64,000 nucleotides of DNA from Janthinobacterium sp. ROICE36. Lineage in GTDB: Bacteria; Pseudomonadota; Gammaproteobacteria; Burkholderiales; Burkholderiaceae_D. Below are positions 7,954-16,416 of this stretch, piece by piece. The stretch covers positions 1 to 64,000 of the forward strand of contig NZ_PEBS01000004.1 of NCBI RefSeq assembly GCF_002869965.1, written 5' to 3'. The notes under the pieces are model-generated. The model was not told where the DNA came from. It did no database searches and worked only from the letters and a program-made list of their open reading frames with translations. Numbering within the stretch: position 1 is the stretch's first letter; each line of letters opens with the position of its first letter. Position numbers and translations under genes: made by a program.

Positions 7954-8910
7954 TTAAAACAGTTCCGGAGCAGATGTGGCGATACGTTCGCGCAGAATGC
8001 GTTCGAAATGCGCCGGATCGTGCGGGGTCAGCATTTCCGCTTCGCGCGGCTGGTAATAATCGTACAGGCGTGACAGCCAGAAGCGCAGCGCGGCGGCGCG
8101 CAGCATCGCTTGCCATGCCGTCTGTTCTTCGTGCGTGAACGGGCGCACGGCCCGGTAGGCGTCGAGCAGGGCGCGCGCGCGCACCGTGTCGAGCACGCCC
8201 GTGGCCAAGTCCACGCACCAGTCGTTGACGGTGACGGCGACATCGAACAGCCAGGTGTCGCAACCGGCAAAGTAAAAGTCAAAAAAGCCCGTCAGTTGCT
8301 CGCCGTCAAACATGACATTATTGCGAAACAAGTCGGCATGCACGGGACCGCGCGGGATGGCTTTATACGTATCGCAGGCAGCAAAGGCGTCCTGGAAATG
8401 GATTTCCGCGCGCAGCAGATGCGCCCTGGCATCATCGAGGTGGTGCAAGACCAGCGGCGTGGTGGCGTTCCACCACTGCAGGCCACGCAGATTCGGCTGC
8501 TGCAAAGGGAAATCGCGGCCCGCCAGGTGCATCTTCGCCAGCATGGCGCCGACAGCGGTGCAATGCACGGCTTGCGGCAGCATCTGCGAGCTGCCGTCGA
8601 GTTTGCTGACGATGGCGGCCGGCTTGCCTTGCAAGGCCGTCACCAGTTCGCCATCGGCATTGGCGATCGGCGCGGGCACCAGCACGCCCCGGTCCGCCAA
8701 ATGACGCATCAGTTGCAGATAAAACGGCAATTGCTCGAAGCTGAGATTCTCAAAGATCGTCAGCACATATTCGCCGCGCTCCGTGCTCAGGAAGAAATTG
8801 CTGTTTTCGATGCCGGACGCGATGCCCTTGAGCGCCAGAGGTTTGCCGAGTGGAAACTGCGTGAGCCACTGGCCGATATCGTCCAGGTGTAGCGCGGTAA
8901 AAACTGCCAT
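7954..8910 (-). CDS. thrB: Homoserine kinase (aminoglycoside-phosphotransferase-fold type)
   Basis: This 318-residue protein belongs to the APH-fold homoserine kinases common in beta- and alphaproteobacteria, not the GHMP type of enterics. It phosphorylates homoserine in threonine synthesis. The Brenner-type catalytic loop is H191-A-D193-LFRNN and the metal-binding D211 is in FFDFYFAG. The N-terminal [12 protein letters not shown] segment is the nucleotide loop. It is upstream of the BPSS1780 gene in the same operon and downstream of the DUF2782 gene, from which it is separated by a terminator. Threonine synthase and homoserine dehydrogenase are not nearby. Confidence 0.92.
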   Translation of the reverse strand: MAVFTALHLDDIGQWLTQFPLGKPLALKGIASGIENSNFFLSTERGEYVLTIFENLSFEQLPFYLQLMRHLADRGVLVPAPIANADGELVTALQGKPAAIVSKLDGSSQMLPQAVHCTAVGAMLAKMHLAGRDFPLQQPNLRGLQWWNATTPLVLHHLDDARAHLLRAEIHFQDAFAACDTYKAIPRGPVHADLFRNNVMFDGEQLTGFFDFYFAGCDTWLFDVAVTVNDWCVDLATGVLDTVRARALLDAYRAVRPFTHEEQTAWQAMLRAAALRFWLSRLYDYYQPREAEMLTPHDPAHFERILRERIATSAPELF

Positions 8911-8938
8911 GGGAAAGAGAGGAATGGTCTAAAAGGTC

Positions 8939-8974
8939 AAAAAAAGCCGGCTGCCCCGCAGGTGGCCGGGGCAG
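8939..8974 (-). terminator. Terminator after the DUF2782 gene
   Basis: Read on the minus strand, the stem ctgccccg/cggggcag (8951-8974) is followed by ccggc and a run of seven T (8939-8945). It separates the DUF2782 gene from thrB. Confidence 0.75.
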
Positions 8975-8993
8975 GGCAGAAGAGAGTGGCTGC

Positions 8994-9389
8994 TTACTTC
9001 GCTGCCGGGGGCGGTGCTGGCGCGTCTGCGGCCTCTTCATCGCGTTGTTTCTGTTTCTTCTTGCCCAGGTCGAATTCCAGCACTTTCCATTGCGGGCCGC
9101 GCAGGGCGTTGCCGTTGGCCTGGTCGGCGCCGGCGGCCGGTTTCATGTAATAGGTGCTGCCGCCGCTGGTGACTTTCACTTCGGACGTCACGCCCGCTTC
9201 GCGTTTCTCGGTAATCTGCTGCTTGGCGGCGGCCGGTGTCACGGTGATGGGCGCTTCGCCCATTTCCTCGATACGTTCGAGCTGTGGTGGCGCTTCGCTC
9301 GGTTTGGCCGGCGTCTGGGCGCTGGCAAGGGCCGAACATGCCAGCAGGGGCAGGGCGAGGAATGTCCAGAGTGTCGATGTACGCATCAT
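8994..9389 (-). CDS. DUF2782 family exported protein
   Basis: 131 residues from the ATG at 9389 (MMRTSTLWTFLALPLLACSALASAQT), which opens with a signal peptide. The body (about 40-115) holds the DUF2782 features: ITVTPAAAKQQITEKREAG, a short TSGGSTYYMKP strand, and GPQWKVLEFDLGKKK. The tail is Pro/Ala-rich. The frame is open to 9482, but that part lacks a start with a signal peptide. The family sits between polA and thrB in many betaproteobacteria. Periplasmic; function unknown. Confidence 0.8.
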   Translation of the reverse strand: MMRTSTLWTFLALPLLACSALASAQTPAKPSEAPPQLERIEEMGEAPITVTPAAAKQQITEKREAGVTSEVKVTSGGSTYYMKPAAGADQANGNALRGPQWKVLEFDLGKKKQKQRDEEAADAPAPPPAAK

Positions 9390-9460
9390 GATGGGTTCGC
9401 TTCCATGTGTGGGACTGCAGCGCATGCAGTGGAGTATTGCCGTCAATTTATCTATAAGGC

Positions 9461-9469
9461 ATTGTAACA
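9461..9469 (-). promoter_or_regulatory. Extended -10 promoter candidate for the DUF2782 gene
   Basis: The minus strand reads TGTTACAAT, an extended -10 (TGn-TACAAT), about 72 bases upstream of the start at 9389. No clear -35 is seen, as is usual for extended -10 promoters. The rest of the 292-base divergent gap up to polA shows nothing else definite. Confidence 0.35.
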
Positions 9470-9681
9470 AACTGGGTGGCAATGCTGTTTAAATGAGCGG
9501 AAATAGGGCCCGGCTGTCAGTCGGGCGGCCAAGCGGGGCGCCAGCCGTGGCAAACTGCGCAAAAAACGCGGGCCGCGTCCCCGGTGGCGCGGGCCTAAAC
9601 TCTGCGATAATTGGGCGATATTTCACCCGCCTGCCGCAGTTTCTTCCCGGCCGGCGCGGCTCACCTCATTTTATTGGCATT

Positions 9682-12441
9682 ATGCAAAACACCCTGCTGT
9701 TAGTCGACGGTTCCAGTTACCTTTATCGTGCCTTCCATGCGCTGACCGACCTGCGCAGCCCGGACGGCTATCCCACGGGCGCCATGCACGGCATGGTCAA
9801 TATGTTGCGCCGCCTGCGCGCCGATTACCCGGCCGCCTACATCGCCTGCGTGTTCGATGCCAAGGGCAAAACCTTCCGCGACGATATGTATCCCGAATAC
9901 AAGGCCACGCGCGCCTCGATGCCGGACGACCTGCGTTTGCAGATCGAACCGATACACGAAGCCGTGCGCGCCATGGGCTGGCCGATCTTGATGGTCGACG
10001 GCGTGGAAGCCGATGACGTGATTGGTACTTTGGCCGTGCAGGCGGCGGCCGCCGGCATGAACGTGGTGGTGTCGACGGGCGACAAGGATCTGGCGCAGCT
10101 GGTCAACAGCCAGGTGACCCTGATCAACACCATGAGCAATGAAACGCTCGACGAAGCGGCCGTGCTGGCCAAGTTCGGCGTGCCGCCGAACCGCATCATC
10201 GATTATCTGTCGCTGATCGGCGATACGGTCGACAACGTGCCGGGCGTGTCGAAATGCGGCCCGAAAACGGCCGTCAAATGGCTGACCTTGTACGACAGCC
10301 TGGAAGGCGTGATGGAAAACGCGGCCAAGGTGGGCGGCGCCGTGGGTGAACACCTGCGCACGGCCCTGCCTTGGCTGCCGCAGGCGCGCGCTTTGATCAC
10401 CGTCAAGACCGATTGCGATTTGTCGCAGCACATGACAACGATCGCCGACTCGCTGGTGGCGAAACACGAAGACAAGGAAGCCTTGCTGGCCTTCTTCAAC
10501 CGCTATGGCTTCAAGGCGCTGCTGCGCGAACTGGGCGCCACGCCGCCGCCGATGTCGCCCGTCGGCGCCCCTGTCGCCGGTGGCGCTGCTGCCAACACGA
10601 CAGGCGACATGTTTGCCGATGCCGCACCTCAGGTGGAAGCCGTATATGAAACCGTGCTGACCGACGAGCAGCTGGACAAATGGATCGCCCTGATCGATGC
10701 GGCGGCTCTGACGGCCGTGGACACGGAAACCACCTCGCTGGAACCGATGACGGCGCAAATGGTCGGCATTTCCCTCGCCGTGGCCGAGCACAGTGCTTGC
10801 TACATCCCGCTGGCGCACGATTACGCGGGCGCGCCGGACCAGTTGACGCGCGAACACGTGCTGGCGAAACTGCGTCCGTGGCTGGAAGACGCGAACAAGC
10901 CCAAGCTGGGCCAGAACCTCAAGTATGACAGCCACATCTTCGCCAACCATGGCGTGACCTTGCGCGGCATCGCCCACGATACCCTGCTGGTATCGTATGT
11001 GTTCGAATCGCACAAGAAGCACGACATGGACAGCCTGGCCCTGCGCCACCTGAATTACACGACGATTCCCTTCGAGGATGTGTGCGGCAAGGGCGTCAAG
11101 CAGATCACCTTCAACCAGGTGGCAGTCGCGCAGGCGGCGAAATATGCGGCCGAGGATGCCGACATCACCTTGCGTTTGTACAATAATATGTGGGGCAATG
11201 TAGCGAACGATGAAAAGCTGACCTTCATCTATGAACAGATCGAGATGCCGACGGCCGTGGTCTTGCAAAAGATCGAGCGCAACGGTGTGCTGATCGATGA
11301 CGAGTTGCTCAATATCCAGTCGGCCGAGCTGGCCGTCAAGATACTCGAGCTGGAAAAGAAGGCATATGAGCTGGCCGAGCAGCCGTTCAATTTAGGTTCG
11401 CCCAAGCAGATCGGCGAAATCTTCTTTGAAAAGCTGAAGCTGCCGGTGGTCAAGAAAACCCCGACGGGCGCGCCATCGACGGATGAAGAAGTGCTGCAAA
11501 AGCTGGCCGAGGACTATCCGCTGCCGAAAGTGCTGCTGGAATACCGCGGCATGGCCAAGCTGAAATCGACTTACACGGACAAATTGCCGAAGATGATCAA
11601 CGTCACCACGGGCAGGGTGCACACGAACTATGCGCAAGCCGTGGCCGTGACGGGGCGTTTGGCGTCGAATGACCCGAACTTGCAGAATATCCCCATCCGC
11701 AGCGCGGAAGGCCGCCGCATCCGCGAAGCCTTCATTGCGCCACCGGGCAGCCATATCGTCTCGGCCGACTATTCGCAGATCGAATTGCGCATCATGGCGC
11801 ATATCTCGGGCGACGAAGCCATGCTGCGCGCGTTTGCCGACGGCATCGATATTCACCGCGCCACGGCGGCCGAAATCTTCGGCGTGCCGGCGGCGGAAGT
11901 ACAGAACGAACAGCGCCGCTACGCCAAAGTCATCAACTTCGGGCTGATCTACGGCATGAGCGCGTTTGGCCTGGCCGGTAACTTGGGCGTGGACCGCACG
12001 GCCGCGCAAAGCTATATCGACCGTTACTTCGCGCGTTTTTCCGGCGTGAAACAGTACATGGAAGATACGCGCCAGCAAGCCAAGGCGCGCGGCTACGTGG
12101 AAACCGTATTTGGCCGCCGTCTGTGGTTGCCGGAAATTAACTCGCCGAACGGCCCGCGCCGCCAGGGCGCGGAACGGGCGGCGATTAACGCACCGATGCA
12201 GGGCACGGCAGCCGATCTGATCAAGCTGGCCATGATTGCCGTGCAAGGCTGGCTGGAAACGGACGGCTTGCAGACGAAGATGATCATGCAGGTGCACGAT
12301 GAACTGGTGCTGGAAGTGCCGGACGCCGAGCTCGAATTGGTCAAGCGCAAGCTGCCGGAACTGATGGCGGGCGTGGCCGCGCTGAAAGTGCCGCTGACGG
12401 CCGAGGTGGGCGTTGGAAAGAACTGGGACGAAGCGCACTAA
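9682..12441 (+). CDS. polA: DNA polymerase I
   Basis: A 919-residue three-domain enzyme. The N-terminal 5'-3' exonuclease (about 1-300: LLVDGSSYLYRAFHAL, DGVEADDVIGTLA, STGDKDLAQLV) comes first. The proofreading 3'-5' exonuclease has its carboxylates in VDTETTSLEP, LGQNLKYDSHIF and YAAEDADITLRLY, so it should be active. The family A polymerase has motif A SADYSQIELRIMAH, motif B RRYAKVINFGLIYG and motif C QVHDELVLEVP. The start at 9682 (MQNTLLLVDGS) matches the family N terminus; the open frame back to 9493 has no family sequence. It fills gaps and processes Okazaki fragments. Confidence 0.97.
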   Translation: MQNTLLLVDGSSYLYRAFHALTDLRSPDGYPTGAMHGMVNMLRRLRADYPAAYIACVFDAKGKTFRDDMYPEYKATRASMPDDLRLQIEPIHEAVRAMGWPILMVDGVEADDVIGTLAVQAAAAGMNVVVSTGDKDLAQLVNSQVTLINTMSNETLDEAAVLAKFGVPPNRIIDYLSLIGDTVDNVPGVSKCGPKTAVKWLTLYDSLEGVMENAAKVGGAVGEHLRTALPWLPQARALITVKTDCDLSQHMTTIADSLVAKHEDKEALLAFFNRYGFKALLRELGATPPPMSPVGAPVAGGAAANTTGDMFADAAPQVEAVYETVLTDEQLDKWIALIDAAALTAVDTETTSLEPMTAQMVGISLAVAEHSACYIPLAHDYAGAPDQLTREHVLAKLRPWLEDANKPKLGQNLKYDSHIFANHGVTLRGIAHDTLLVSYVFESHKKHDMDSLALRHLNYTTIPFEDVCGKGVKQITFNQVAVAQAAKYAAEDADITLRLYNNMWGNVANDEKLTFIYEQIEMPTAVVLQKIERNGVLIDDELLNIQSAELAVKILELEKKAYELAEQPFNLGSPKQIGEIFFEKLKLPVVKKTPTGAPSTDEEVLQKLAEDYPLPKVLLEYRGMAKLKSTYTDKLPKMINVTTGRVHTNYAQAVAVTGRLASNDPNLQNIPIRSAEGRRIREAFIAPPGSHIVSADYSQIELRIMAHISGDEAMLRAFADGIDIHRATAAEIFGVPAAEVQNEQRRYAKVINFGLIYGMSAFGLAGNLGVDRTAAQSYIDRYFARFSGVKQYMEDTRQQAKARGYVETVFGRRLWLPEINSPNGPRRQGAERAAINAPMQGTAADLIKLAMIAVQGWLETDGLQTKMIMQVHDELVLEVPDAELELVKRKLPELMAGVAALKVPLTAEVGVGKNWDEAH

Positions 12442-12472
12442 TTTATAAACGCAACATTTTCAGGAGAAACGC

Positions 12473-13357
12473 ATGAGCGACATGATCACCGATTGTGAAA
12501 GTTTGCTGGGCCAGAGCAGCTTGTCCGGGCCGGATGGCCGGCGTGGTTTCCTGAAGGTGGCGCTGGGAACGGGCTTTGCCGTGGCTGTGCTGCCCGTGGC
12601 GGCGCAAAACGTCATCAAGACCGATTCCGCCGGCCTCGTCACGAGCACCATGTCGGTGATGGTCGATGGCCAGGCCGTGCCCGTGTATGCGGCGCAGCCG
12701 GAGGGCAAGACGGGCTTGCCCGTGGTTTTGGTCATTTCGGAAATCTTTGGCGTGCATGAACATATCGCCGACATGGCGCGCCGCTTCGCCAAACACGGTT
12801 ATCTGGCGCTGGCGCCCGATTTGTTCGTGCGCCAGGGCGATCCTAGCAAGGTGGCCAGCATTCCGGAACTCATGAAAGGCATCATCGCCAAGACGCCGGA
12901 CGCGCAAGTGATGGCGGACCTCGATGCCGTTGTTGCGTGGGCGAAACAGAATGGCGGCGACACCAGCCGCCTGGGCATTACGGGCTTTTGCTGGGGCGGG
13001 CGCATCACGTGGTTGTACGCGGCGCATAATCGGGCCGTCAAGGCGGGCGTGGCCTGGTATGGCCGCCTGGTGGGCGAAACGAGCCCCTTGCAGCCGAGCA
13101 ACCCCATCGATATCGCCGCCAGCTTGAAAGTCCCCGTGCTGGGCTTGTACGGCGGCAAGGATACGGGCATCACGCAGGAATCGATCGCCAAGATGAAGGA
13201 CGCGCTGGCCAAGGGCGGCAACAAGTCGGAATTTGTCGTCTACCCCGATGCGGGACATGCCTTCAACGCCGATTACCGCCCCAGTTATGTGGCCGCCGAT
13301 GCGAAAGACGGCTATGCGCGCTGCCTGGCCTGGTTCAAGACACACGGCGTGGCGTGA
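12473..13357 (+). CDS. Dienelactone hydrolase family protein with Tat signal
   Basis: This 294-residue alpha/beta hydrolase carries the Cys-Asp-His triad: C173 in GFCWGG, D230 in YGGKDTGI and H262 in DAGHAFN. The N terminus contains a twin-arginine motif (RRGFLKVALGTGF, 23-35) and a hydrophobic stretch ending in PVAAQ, so export of the folded protein is likely. Dienelactone hydrolases open dienelactones in chloroaromatic breakdown, but exported members of this family mostly have unknown substrates. No catabolic genes are adjacent. It starts 32 bases after polA with a Shine-Dalgarno aggag. Confidence 0.88.
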   Translation: MSDMITDCESLLGQSSLSGPDGRRGFLKVALGTGFAVAVLPVAAQNVIKTDSAGLVTSTMSVMVDGQAVPVYAAQPEGKTGLPVVLVISEIFGVHEHIADMARRFAKHGYLALAPDLFVRQGDPSKVASIPELMKGIIAKTPDAQVMADLDAVVAWAKQNGGDTSRLGITGFCWGGRITWLYAAHNRAVKAGVAWYGRLVGETSPLQPSNPIDIAASLKVPVLGLYGGKDTGITQESIAKMKDALAKGGNKSEFVVYPDAGHAFNADYRPSYVAADAKDGYARCLAWFKTHGVA

Positions 13358-13404
13358 CGCCGCAACAGCTCAATACCTGAATTTTCCAGAAGTTGAACCG
13401 AAAG

Positions 13405-13434
13405 GCGTACCGGGCTGTAAAATGCCCGGTACGC
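13405..13434 (+). repeat. Perfect 11-bp inverted repeat
   Basis: gcgtaccgggc (13405-13415), an 8-base loop, then gcccggtacgc (13424-13434) form a perfect stem. No T run follows, so it is not a canonical terminator. It could stop transcription after the hydrolase gene or be an RNA element before the ZIP gene. Confidence 0.55.
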
Positions 13435-13603
13435 GTCAATGCAGTACAATTGCATCTTCATCGCGCTACGCTGCCGCCAAACGCGCAAAAAATTAAACAA
13501 TAGATAACAACGCATTCATCAGGCCAGACGCCAGCATCGCGGCGCCAGTGACCCGGCGCCATTTTGAGGTAAGAAAATCATCGATCCCGTCCTTATATCC
13601 ATT

Positions 13604-14362
13604 TTGCTCGCGACCACGATCGCGGGCGTGTTCAGCATTACTGCGGCGGCGATCTTTTCGTTTGCATTCTTATCCAAAGTGGTCGAGCGCATGGTCAGCT
13701 TGTCCGTCGGCATCATGTTGTCGACGTCCTTGCTGCACGCCTTGCCCGAAGCGTTCGAATCGCAGGCCGATCCGCGCAGCCTGTTCGCCACCTTGCTGGC
13801 GGGCTTGCTGGCCTTTTTCATGCTGGAAAAATTCGCCATCCTGCGCCATTCGCACCACCACGAAGGCGATGGACATCACCATGCCCATGGCCACGACAAG
13901 CACGAAGCGGGCAAGGCCGGCTGGATGATCCTCGTCGGCGACGGCATGCACAACTTTACGGACGGCATTTTGATCGCCGCCGCCTTCCTGGCCGACCCGA
14001 AGCTGGGCCTGGTGACGGGCCTGGCCATCATCGCGCATGAAATTCCACAGGAAATCGGCGATTTCATCGTGCTGCTCAATGCGGGCTTCTCGCGTTTGCG
14101 CGCCTACATCTTCAATCTGCTGTGCAGCCTGATGGCGGTGGCCGGGGGCTTGCTCGGCTATTTCACCCTGGACCGCGCCAGCAATTTGATTCCTTATGTG
14201 CTCGTGTTCGCCTCGTCCGGCTTCATCTATATCGCCTTGAGCGACCTGATGCCGCAGATGCAGCGCCGCGCCACCCTGCGCGAAACCATTCCGCAAGTGC
14301 TGTTGATCGCGCTGGGCGTGTGCATCGTGCTGTTCCTGACGCATAAGCGCCACGGTGGTTGA
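13604..14362 (+). CDS. ZIP family metal transporter
   Basis: This inner-membrane protein of about 252 residues has eight hydrophobic helices. The cytoplasmic loop between helices 3 and 4 is His-rich (HSHHHEGDGHHHAHGHDKH). The ZIP metal-path signatures HNFTDGILIAAAF and HEIPQEIGDF are present, so it likely imports zinc or related divalent metals. The start is uncertain: the TTG at 13604 has no ribosome site in front. A Shine-Dalgarno gaggt at 13566-13570 is placed for an ATC codon at 13577 or 13580, which would add nine residues (IDPVLISI...) matching a typical N terminus. A GGCGCC-agtgaccc-GGCGCC hairpin stands just before that site. Confidence 0.88.
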   Translation: MLATTIAGVFSITAAAIFSFAFLSKVVERMVSLSVGIMLSTSLLHALPEAFESQADPRSLFATLLAGLLAFFMLEKFAILRHSHHHEGDGHHHAHGHDKHEAGKAGWMILVGDGMHNFTDGILIAAAFLADPKLGLVTGLAIIAHEIPQEIGDFIVLLNAGFSRLRAYIFNLLCSLMAVAGGLLGYFTLDRASNLIPYVLVFASSGFIYIALSDLMPQMQRRATLRETIPQVLLIALGVCIVLFLTHKRHGG

Positions 14363-14387
14363 TGTACTGACGCGACGCGTGTAGTAT
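14359..14387 (+). promoter_or_regulatory. Promoter for the leader ORF and ABC-F gene
   Basis: TTGATG (14359-14364), a 17-base spacer and TAGTAT (14382-14387) form a sigma70-type promoter overlapping the end of the ZIP gene. Transcription would begin near 14394, giving a leader of about 240 bases before the ABC-F start. Confidence 0.5.
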
Positions 14388-14424
14388 TGCCTTTCTGACT
14401 AACTTGCACAGAAAGGAGGAAAAT

Positions 14425-14511
14425 ATGGAAATTTTTATGCTCGCCCTATGGGATGCGCGTTCTTTAAGCACATTTGCCAGCTCTTGCCCACGTTCTATCG
14501 CGCTGCGATAA
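14425..14511 (+). CDS. Candidate 28-residue leader peptide before the ABC-F gene
   Basis: An ATG at 14425 follows a near-perfect ribosome site aaaggagg (14412-14419) and opens a frame of 28 codons (MEIFMLALWDARSLSTF...IALR) ending in TAA at 14509-14511. It is the strongest ribosome site in the neighbourhood, yet the product has no family resemblance. Hairpins follow before 14634: tagag-ttttt-ctcta near 14543, cgtta/taacg near 14580-14600, and ggatg-cttg-catcc at 14602-14615. Antibiotic-resistance ABC-F genes are often controlled by such leaders through ribosome stalling. That role is an inference here. Confidence 0.45.
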   Translation: MEIFMLALWDARSLSTFASSCPRSIALR

Positions 14512-14633
14512 CCTGGCCAGAGCAAAGCCACCCTCCTGAATAGAGTTTTTCTCTAGAGTTCTTTCTCGGCTCACGGTTTTCGTTAGCGCTCCTGTTAACG
14601 CGGATGCTTGCATCCCGAACAAAGACAAGAGCC

Positions 14634-16370
14634 ATGACAACCCTTATCTCTACCCAAGCTTTACAGCTGGAGACCCACGACGGTTTCCTCTTCAACGAAC
14701 TCGCCTTTACCTTGCGCCAGGGTGACCGCATCGGCCTGATCGGCCACAATGGCTGCGGCAAATCCACCTTGCTGGGCTTGCTCAGCGGCACGCGCGAGGC
14801 CACGTCCGGCACCATCCATGTCGCTCGTGCCTGCCGCTTGCAGCACGTGGAGCAGCACTTGCCGGCCGAACTTGCCAGCCTGAGCCTGTACGATGCCTTG
14901 CTGGCGCCCGTGCTGGAGCAGCCCGAGCTGCATTGGCGCGTCGACAGTCTGCTGACCGAACTGGGCTTTGACCTTGAAACGGCGCAAGTGCCCGTGCATT
15001 CGCTGTCCGGCGGCCAGCACACGCGTCTGCTGCTGGGGCGCGCCCTGTTGCAGGAACCGAACGTGCTGCTGCTCGACGAACCGAGCAATCACCTGGATTT
15101 GCCATCGCTGCTGTGGCTGGAGCAATTCCTGTTGACATGGCGCGGCGCCTTCATCCTCGTCTCGCACGACCAGCGCCTGCTCGACAACGTGGCCACGCGC
15201 AGCTGGATCTTGCGCGATAGCCGGCTGTACGATGTCGACCTGCCCTGCGGCCCCGCGCTGGCGGCGCTGGCCGAGGCGGACGTGGCCGCTGCCGCCCGGC
15301 ATGCGACCGAACAGAAGGAAATCGACCGCCTGGCCGTCAGCAGCACCCGCCTGGCGCTGTGGGGCAAGATCTACGATAACGTCGGCATGGCGCGCAAGGC
15401 TAAAAGCATGCAGCGGCGCATCGACAAGCTGCAGGACGAGCAATCGTTCGTCAGCGATGGCGCGCCCTGGCGTTTGAGCCTGCGCGGCAAGGCGCTGGCG
15501 GCCGACCAGCTGCTGGCGCTCGATGGGCTGGACGTGCGCGCCGTACCTGTTTCCCCGCTGCTGTTCCAGGTCGGCCAGGTCTGGCTGAAACCGGGCGACC
15601 GGGTCGCCTTGCTGGGTGCCAACGGCAGCGGCAAGTCGTCGCTGCTGCGCCTGTGCTGGCAATCGATACAGGCGCAGGAGGAACGTGCGGACTTGCGCTA
15701 CCACCACGCGGCCAATATCGGCTATTACGACCAGTCGCTCAGGCAACTGGCCGACGCTGCCGATTTGTCCGACGCCTTGTATCCGTTTGCCGTGCAAAAC
15801 GAGGTGGCGCGCAGTCAGGTAGCGCGCAAGCAAGCCTTGATTTCAGCCGGTTTCCCGTATGCGCGCCATGGCCAGACGGTGGCGACTCTGAGCGGCGGCG
15901 AGCGGGCGCGGCTGCTGTTCCTGGGGCTGTCGCTGGCCAGTTATCACTTGCTGCTGCTCGACGAACCGAGCAACCACTTGGACATGCAGGGCAAGGCGGA
16001 ACTGGGGCAAGCCCTGCGCGGCTTTGCAGGCGGCTGTTTATTGGTATCGCACGACCGCGACCTGATCGAGACGGCCTGCAACCGTTTTTGGGTAGTGGCC
16101 GCTGGCCAGCTGGAAGAGTGGCCGGATGCGGCCAGCGCGTATGCACGCCTGAGCGCGGAAGACGGGCAGGCGTCGTTGCCCGCGCCGCGCGTGGAGCATG
16201 CGTCTGCGGTGCTGACGGACATCGACGTGCAGCTGGAGCGTTTGTGCGAACTGGAGCAATTGCTGGCGGAAGACCTGGCGAGAAAACCGCGCCATCAGAA
16301 GCCGGCCAGCCAGCAGGCGTGGCAGGCGGAACTGGAACGGCTGAATCAAGCGCTGGGGATAACGTCGTAG
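14634..16370 (+). CDS. ABC-F family ATPase
   Basis: 578 residues with two ATP-binding cassettes and no membrane span. Walker A sequences are GHNGCGKST and GANGSGKSS, signatures are LSGGQHTRLL and LSGGERARLL, and both Walker B motifs read LLLLDEPSNHLD, followed by VSHD. The arrangement is that of ABC-F ribosome-associated factors that act at the E site. The linker between cassettes (about 225-290) is charged, and a C-terminal helical tail follows. An ATG at 14604 would add ten residues; 14634 is preferred because the cassette begins soon after. It is not clear whether it is a housekeeping factor or a resistance ABC-F; the leader in front favours inducible control. Confidence 0.88.
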   Translation: MTTLISTQALQLETHDGFLFNELAFTLRQGDRIGLIGHNGCGKSTLLGLLSGTREATSGTIHVARACRLQHVEQHLPAELASLSLYDALLAPVLEQPELHWRVDSLLTELGFDLETAQVPVHSLSGGQHTRLLLGRALLQEPNVLLLDEPSNHLDLPSLLWLEQFLLTWRGAFILVSHDQRLLDNVATRSWILRDSRLYDVDLPCGPALAALAEADVAAAARHATEQKEIDRLAVSSTRLALWGKIYDNVGMARKAKSMQRRIDKLQDEQSFVSDGAPWRLSLRGKALAADQLLALDGLDVRAVPVSPLLFQVGQVWLKPGDRVALLGANGSGKSSLLRLCWQSIQAQEERADLRYHHAANIGYYDQSLRQLADAADLSDALYPFAVQNEVARSQVARKQALISAGFPYARHGQTVATLSGGERARLLFLGLSLASYHLLLLDEPSNHLDMQGKAELGQALRGFAGGCLLVSHDRDLIETACNRFWVVAAGQLEEWPDAASAYARLSAEDGQASLPAPRVEHASAVLTDIDVQLERLCELEQLLAEDLARKPRHQKPASQQAWQAELERLNQALGITS

Positions 16371-16388
16371 TTATCCACTGATAAAGGT

Positions 16389-16416
16389 GGCGAACCAGAT
16401 GGTTCGCCTTTTTTTT
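16389..16416 (+). terminator. Terminator after the ABC-F gene
   Basis: The stem ggcgaacc/ggttcgcc with loop agat (16389-16408) is followed by eight T. The T run touches the stop of the convergent sulfurtransferase gene. Confidence 0.9.
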
